NCBI RefSeq assembly: GCF_001399685.1
Contig: NZ_JTHN01000098.1
Location: forward strand, 17,401 to 81,400
From: Paenibacillus sp. A3
Lineage (GTDB): Bacteria; Bacillota; Bacilli; Paenibacillales; NBRC-103111
Direction of reading: 5' to 3'
DNA length: 64,000 bases
This document shows positions 59,269-64,000 of this stretch, one piece after another (positions within the stretch are counted from its first letter, which is position 1; every line of letters begins with the position of its first letter). The notes under the pieces were generated by a model. That model made no database searches. It saw nothing but the letters and a program-made list of their open reading frames with translations, and was not told the origin of the DNA. Both the position numbers and the translations under genes were made by a program.

Positions 59269-61626
59269 TCAATGACCGGCGGTATAAGTGTCGGGGGAAG
59301 CACCGTCCAGAAACGGGCTGCGCTCGCCGATGTGGTACACGTACAGCTCGTGCATCGCCCGCGTGCAGGCCGTGTAGAACAGCTTGCGCTCGGCTTCCCG
59401 GCCGTATTGCTCCATCGAGGCGTTGTAGATGACGACCGCGTCGAACTCGACGCCCTTGGCCAAGTACGACGGGATCACCAGCACGCCGGGCTCGAAGGAG
59501 GCCGTCTCCGTCCCGACGAGGCGAAGCGGGACCCCTGCGGCTTGCAGCGCGTCGTACGCTTCCCGGCTTTCCGCCGCCGTCTTGCAGATGACGCCGATTG
59601 TCTTATGGCCGTCTGCCAGCAGCGTCTGGATGCGTTCGGCGACCTTGGCGCTCAGATCGGCACGATCCGCCGCTTCCGTGACAACCGGCAGGCTGCCGCC
59701 GCGGTTGAACGGCTCGATGGCCGTACCGTCCGCCAGCAGGCCGCGGGTGAACTCGACGATCTCCCGCGTCGAGCGGTAGCTTCGCGTCAGCACGTTCGTC
59801 TCCGTATGCTCCGGCCCGTACAGCGAGGTCAGCGGCGCGAAGCCGTCCGTATTGGCGGAGGCGTGCGCGTAGATGGCTTGGTTCCAATCGCCGAGCACGG
59901 TCATTTTGCTGCGCGGGAACAGCCGCCGGATGAAAGCGAATTGGAACGGCGTGTAATCCTGTCCTTCGTCGATGAAGACGTGACGGACCGTGTTGTTCGT
60001 CTGGAAGCCCTCGATCCGCTCCTTCAAGTACAAATACGGCGCTCCGTCCTCGCTGGCCAGCTCGCCGCGCTCCAGCTTCTCCGCCGTCTGCTTGCATATT
60101 TCCTCCCAATGCGGCGGCAGGCCGGCTTCGGGCGCAAGGTCCGCGAAGCGTCCCGGCTCGGCGAACAACTGCCGGTACACGGCGGGAATGTCGATGAATT
60201 CGAGCCGCTTGGCGCTTACGCGGAGCGGCTTGAAATGTTCCTGAACGACCATGACAGCCAGCAGCTCCTGCTCGCGCTGGAAGTCGTTGAACGTGTCTTC
60301 GGCATACTGTTTTTTGCGCTGCAGTTGATGGTAGGCCTGCAGATACGCTTCCTTGTCGAGCAGCTCGATCTCGTCCTCGACCCACGGCTTGGACCGCTCC
60401 CGCCGCCCCAGCCGCTTCAGCTCCTTCAGCAGCCATTCGGAGGTCAGGATCATCCGGTTCGGAATCGGCAGCGCCGGATCGAGGCTGTAGAAATAGGCTG
60501 CGATCTGTCCGCCCGCGACGATAGGCTCCCCGCGGAAGCTTATGTCCTTGAAAAGCAGCCCTTCTCTTCCGAGCCGCTCCGCATACCGCTCCAGCATATG
60601 CATGAAGGAAGTGCCCGCTTTGAACAGAATTCCTTCGATTCGCGCGCCATAGCCGGGGTCTCCGGCTGCCGTCAGCGTGTATTCCGCTTGCTCGAACGGG
60701 TCTTCCACACGAAACGTGCCGCCGAGCCGGTGCTCCAGATATTCCTGGAACGTCGTCTGCTGCATGTTTTCCTCCCCGAGCTCGGGCAGCACGGTAGAGA
60801 CGTAGCTGTTGAACATCGGATTGGGCGAGAAGAGCACGATCTGCTCCGCGCTCAGCGTTTCCCGGTACCGGTACAGGAGGTACGCGACCCGCTGCAGGGC
60901 AGCCGACGTTTTGCCGCTGCCTGCCGCGCCCTGCACGATCAGCAGCCGGCTGCGCTCGTTGCGGATGATCCGGTTCTGCTCCTTTTGAATCGTGGCGACA
61001 ATGCTCTTCATCTGGGCGTCCGAATGCTTGCCGAGCACTTCTTGCAGCAGCTCGTCGCCGATCGTGACGCCGGTGTCGAACAAGCTGCGGATGACCGCGT
61101 CGCGAATAATATATTGCCGCTTCAGCTCCATCTCGCCGGAGATGACGCCCCCGGGCGTCTCATACTGCGCCGGGCCCGGCGGGTAGTCGTAGTAAAGGCT
61201 TGATACGGGAGCGCGCCAGTCGTAGATCAGGAACTGCTCGCCGCTATCGTCCAGGAACGATCCGATGCCCAGGTACACGGCTTCGGCGCGCCGCTCCCCG
61301 TCCTCCAGAAAATCGATGCGTCCGAAATACGGGGTCGTCTGCAATCGTTTCAGCTTTGTCAGTTGCTTCTGGGCGTGCCGGTGGCTGTGCTCGCGGCCGG
61401 TAAGCACCTCCGCTTGCTGCTTCAAGCTTGCGTACGTTTCCGCGATTTCGTCGGGAGCGTCCAGGTTGACGGTCACATCGTCCCAAAAATGCTTGCGGAT
61501 ATCGACGATATCCGACCTCAGCTCGCCGACCTCCCGCTGGAGGGTGCCGATGCGCTTGCCGATGTCCCGGGTTACCCGTTCGACCCGCTCCTGCTCTTCC
61601 TGCCACACTTGCTGCATGTTAACCAC
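59269..61626 (-). CDS. helD: HelD-like RNA polymerase-associated ATPase
   Basis: The 785-residue UvrD-superfamily protein has the N-terminal coiled-coil typical of HelD (about 5-95), Walker A GAAGSGKTSAAL (about 235), a DEGQDYTPFQ Walker B motif and C-terminal helicase motifs VLTRSYRSTREI and KLFYTACTRAMHELYVY. HelD releases stalled RNA polymerase from DNA. Length (B. subtilis about 774) fits. GTG at 61626 has GGGG seven bases upstream and is the preferred start; ATG 61617 is possible. It diverges from a strong sigma-A promoter. Confidence 0.88.
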   Translation of the reverse strand: MVNMQQVWQEEQERVERVTRDIGKRIGTLQREVGELRSDIVDIRKHFWDDVTVNLDAPDEIAETYASLKQQAEVLTGREHSHRHAQKQLTKLKRLQTTPYFGRIDFLEDGERRAEAVYLGIGSFLDDSGEQFLIYDWRAPVSSLYYDYPPGPAQYETPGGVISGEMELKRQYIIRDAVIRSLFDTGVTIGDELLQEVLGKHSDAQMKSIVATIQKEQNRIIRNERSRLLIVQGAAGSGKTSAALQRVAYLLYRYRETLSAEQIVLFSPNPMFNSYVSTVLPELGEENMQQTTFQEYLEHRLGGTFRVEDPFEQAEYTLTAAGDPGYGARIEGILFKAGTSFMHMLERYAERLGREGLLFKDISFRGEPIVAGGQIAAYFYSLDPALPIPNRMILTSEWLLKELKRLGRRERSKPWVEDEIELLDKEAYLQAYHQLQRKKQYAEDTFNDFQREQELLAVMVVQEHFKPLRVSAKRLEFIDIPAVYRQLFAEPGRFADLAPEAGLPPHWEEICKQTAEKLERGELASEDGAPYLYLKERIEGFQTNNTVRHVFIDEGQDYTPFQFAFIRRLFPRSKMTVLGDWNQAIYAHASANTDGFAPLTSLYGPEHTETNVLTRSYRSTREIVEFTRGLLADGTAIEPFNRGGSLPVVTEAADRADLSAKVAERIQTLLADGHKTIGVICKTAAESREAYDALQAAGVPLRLVGTETASFEPGVLVIPSYLAKGVEFDAVVIYNASMEQYGREAERKLFYTACTRAMHELYVYHIGERSPFLDGASPDTYTAGH

Positions 61627-61651
61627 GTTACCGCCCCTTTTTTCAAAAGAT

Positions 61652-61681
61652 TTGACAAATCGCCGATTCATGTGTTACTAT
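61652..61681 (+). promoter_or_regulatory. Sigma-A-like promoter divergent from helD
   Basis: TTGACA (61652-61657) and TACTAT (61676-61681) are 18 bp apart on the plus strand. No coding gene follows before a strong terminator at 61791-61823. Confidence 0.6.
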
Positions 61682-61687
61682 GATAGT

Positions 61688-61823
61688 GGGTAAATTTAAA
61701 GAGTGGAACCACAATATAGGTGGCGACCAATCTCCATTTTAGCATGGTTCTGCATGCAATTCAATAGAAGTACATCATCGCACGCTAACAAACGGAGACG
61801 CACATGACGCCTCCGTTTTTTTT
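61688..61823 (+). ncRNA. Candidate short RNA between helD and the GGDEF-EAL gene
   Basis: A promoter-like element, about 100 bases without a convincing ORF, and a terminator (AACGGAG at 61791-61797 with CTCCGTT at 61811-61817, then eight T) define a transcript of about 135 nt. No known RNA family is recognised. It could also be a regulated leader whose readthrough reaches the downstream gene at 62059. Confidence 0.4.
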
Positions 61824-62058
61824 GTTGCAGTCCCCCGCGCACCGCCAAGACCGAGAACCAGCCCGAAAAAGGCAAGCGGCAAGGTGCCGAGCCTTCCGCT
61901 TTCGTTGAGCCGCTTCAACGCGCCATCAGAATAAAGCGGACATGAAAGTTGGTTTCCCTATTCACTATCGCCGCTCCTGTGGCGAAGTATACTATATACC
62001 TATCGTTTTACAAGGGGATCGCACATTCCTTAATGTCACGTTGGAAGAGGGTGGGGGT

Positions 62059-64000
62059 ATGTCGCTAAGTAACTACATTATGGAGTCCAAGTCGTTTTGC
62101 AACCATGCGGGGATGAATCCGCAAGAGATTCCGTTTCCCAAAGTCGTGATGACGCCGAAAGAGCTGGAGGACAAGCGTCAGGACTACGAGGAAATCTTGT
62201 CCGTCGTCCAGTTTTTTGGGAACAAAATCTTGGATTCGATGAAGGGCACGCCGATCTTGTTGTCGGTTGCCGACGCACGGGGATTCATCCTGCATATGAT
62301 GGGGGATGAAACCATCAAGAACATGATCAATCAGCTCGGCATCCGCACCGGCATTCAATTCTCCGAGGAAGTCATGGGCACCAATGTGGTGAACCTTTCT
62401 TTGAAGCACAGCGGCTACGCCATCCAATTGATCGGCCCCGATCATTACCACGAATACCTGCATCAAACCGCCTGCTACGCCGTAGCTTTTCATTATACCG
62501 ATGCCAACAATCTGCTCGGAAGCATCATCATTATGACGGCGCTCGAATACCAGAATCCGCTGATGGTGACCATGCTGTCCACCACCGTGGACTCGATCGA
62601 GAGGGAACTGATGCTCCGCAAGCAGAACCGCAAGCTGGACATCATGAATCAGATATTGATGGATAATACGCGAAACGGCATCATTATCACCGACAAAGAG
62701 GGGGAAATTACGGATTTTAATCACTTTGCTCAAGATCTTACAGGTCTGTCCAAAGAGCAAACGCTGGGGAGGTCGGTGCTTTTTCTTGAACCTATGGGGC
62801 AATACATCTATGATGTGATCCGCCACGGGAAAAAGTACGAAGATATTCAAATCAGCTTCGAGCGCAAGGGGAGCGGGACGCGCACGGTGTGCCTGTTCGA
62901 CGCGTTCCCGATCTATGACGAGCACAAAGGGCTCATCGGCGCTTTCGGCCAGTTCCGTAACATTACCGACCGGTACGAGGCGGAGGAGAAATACAATTAT
63001 TTGGCCAATCACGACGATCTGACCAAGCTGCCTAACCGGAGGTATTACAAGCAGGTGCTCGTCCCTCTGCTGGAGCGGGCGAAGCGGGGGCTGCATCCGT
63101 CGGGCATCGCCATTATGTACCTGGATCTCGACCGTTTCAAGCTTGTCAACGACACGTTGGGGCACTCCAACGGAGATCTGCTGCTCAAGCAAATTGCCGA
63201 GCGGCTGACGAGCAGTCTCGAGGCGACGGATCTGGTGGCCCGCATGGGCGGCGACGAATTTATGTTTCTGTTTCCGATCGTGACGGACGAGCAGCAGGTC
63301 GTCCATCGGGCCGAGCGCATTCTGAGCCTGTTCCAGCACCCGTTCAATATGAACGGATATGAGTTTCATATTACGGCCAGCATCGGCATCGCGTTCTATC
63401 CGGACGACGGTCTCGACATCGAGATGTTGATGATTCATGCGGATACGGCGATGTACCGGGCGAAGCAGCGCGGCAAAAATCAATATGTCATCTATTCGGA
63501 CGACATGCAGACGAAGTCCCATGAGAAGATCAAGATGGAAACGTCGCTGCGCCGCGCGATCGACAATAACGAATTCGTGCTGTATTACCAGCCGCAAATC
63601 GATATCAAAACCGGGGATATCAAGGGCGCCGAGGCGTTGATCCGCTGGATGCACCCCGAGCGCGGGCTCGTGTCTCCTTATGAATTCATTCCGTTAGCCG
63701 AAGAAACCGGACTTATTATCCAGATGGATCAATGGGTGCTGCGCACTGCCTGCATGCAGAACAAGAGCTGGCAGGAAAAAGGACTGCCGCCGATGCGCGT
63801 CGCCGTGAACTTGTCCTCCCAGCAATTTTCCAAAGAATATCTTGCCGAGACGGTCAAAAGCATTTTGGAGGAGACCGGGCTTGAGCCACAATTCCTTGAG
63901 CTGGAAATTACCGAAACGATGACAATGGATGTGGAGCATACGATTCCGACGCTGCGGCAGCTGCATGGTCTCGGGGTCCAGATCAGCATCGACGATTTCG
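62059..64000 (+). CDS. GAF/PAS-GGDEF-EAL cyclic-di-GMP protein, C-terminus beyond window
   Basis: The ATG at 62059 follows GAGGGTGGGGG. The 647 visible residues comprise an AcoR-like GAF region (about 50-180, with GTNVVNLSLKHSG), a PAS domain (about 195-310), a GGDEF domain with the intact motif MGGDEFMF (about 396-403) and the first part of an EAL domain (EALIRW at about 524, then the NLSSQQF and ELEITET segments). Such proteins make or break cyclic-di-GMP according to the sensed signal. The intact GGDEF motif suggests cyclase capability; the rest of EAL is not visible. It lies downstream of a candidate short RNA. Confidence 0.9.
   Translation, partial: MSLSNYIMESKSFCNHAGMNPQEIPFPKVVMTPKELEDKRQDYEEILSVVQFFGNKILDSMKGTPILLSVADARGFILHMMGDETIKNMINQLGIRTGIQFSEEVMGTNVVNLSLKHSGYAIQLIGPDHYHEYLHQTACYAVAFHYTDANNLLGSIIIMTALEYQNPLMVTMLSTTVDSIERELMLRKQNRKLDIMNQILMDNTRNGIIITDKEGEITDFNHFAQDLTGLSKEQTLGRSVLFLEPMGQYIYDVIRHGKKYEDIQISFERKGSGTRTVCLFDAFPIYDEHKGLIGAFGQFRNITDRYEAEEKYNYLANHDDLTKLPNRRYYKQVLVPLLERAKRGLHPSGIAIMYLDLDRFKLVNDTLGHSNGDLLLKQIAERLTSSLEATDLVARMGGDEFMFLFPIVTDEQQVVHRAERILSLFQHPFNMNGYEFHITASIGIAFYPDDGLDIEMLMIHADTAMYRAKQRGKNQYVIYSDDMQTKSHEKIKMETSLRRAIDNNEFVLYYQPQIDIKTGDIKGAEALIRWMHPERGLVSPYEFIPLAEETGLIIQMDQWVLRTACMQNKSWQEKGLPPMRVAVNLSSQQFSKEYLAETVKSILEETGLEPQFLELEITETMTMDVEHTIPTLRQLHGLGVQISIDDF

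Noticed and set aside
61700..61720. GAGTGGAACCAC resembling the T-box antiterminator motif
   Set aside because: Only part of the motif matches, it is too close to the -10 for a T-box leader with a specifier loop, and the downstream gene is not an aminoacyl-tRNA or amino-acid gene.
1..64000. tRNA, rRNA, CRISPR arrays, complete insertion sequences, integrases
   Set aside because: None was seen on either strand; repeats found are short direct or paralogous ones.

Overview
The window looks like chromosomal DNA from an endospore-forming member of the Bacillota, most probably Paenibacillaceae. Pointers are Spo0E-type phosphatase genes, strong AGGAGG ribosome sites, frequent TTG and GTG starts, secreted Gram-positive hydrolases, a BceAB-type transporter and a mixed base composition (AT-rich accessory stretches beside GC-rich core-like genes). 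No rRNA, tRNA, CRISPR array or intact transposase was found. Genus is inference.

Left part (1-13 kb) is an accessory region built around repeated copies of an XRE-HTH plus TPR regulator (partial at 1-177, full at 460-1794, 4353-5702 and 9065-10393), all on the minus strand. It also holds HEAT-repeat, Spo0E-like, cupin, GNAT and small hypothetical genes, and many decayed duplicate fragments. The 4353-5702 copy is followed, with an ATGA overlap, by a 41-codon gene for a hydrophobic pre-peptide. That is the Rap-Phr/RRNPP layout and suggests a peptide-signalling pair. Then come an aminoglycoside 6-adenylyltransferase behind a tiny leader ORF, a WYL regulator and a VOC protein.

The middle part (14-38 kb) holds a heterodimeric ABC multidrug exporter, a serine hydrolase, thiD-thiM behind two tandem TPP riboswitches with terminators, secreted proteins, a divergent MocR regulator/EamA exporter pair, and an M6 metalloprotease. 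A peptide-stress block follows (BceAB-like ABC transporter, YxeA, DUF418 protein, two-component system), then a broken fic gene and a two-gene DUF4365 nuclease-like cassette that may be a defence system.

From 38 to 45 kb lies a complete urease operon ureABCEFGD followed by a nickel permease and a urea transporter: substrate import, metal import, enzyme and maturation factors in one strand-uniform block.

From 45.2 to 53.3 kb is a compact linear azol(in)e-containing peptide (LAP/TOMM) cluster: ABC-2 exporter, YcaO cyclodehydratase, a cysteine-rich ThiF/ocin-like partner, a fused leader-binding/ThiF-like/nitroreductase protein, a stand-alone SagB-type dehydrogenase, two 51-residue precursor peptides and an M50 protease with a PqqD-like N-terminus. 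The precursors share a leader but their cores differ by Cys-to-Ser/Thr exchanges. This is the best candidate for an undescribed system here.

The right part (53.5-64 kb) holds fixABCX with a 49-residue companion, a GH18 chitinase, a HelD-like RNA polymerase-associated helicase, a candidate short RNA divergent from helD, and a PAS-GGDEF-EAL protein cut by the window end.
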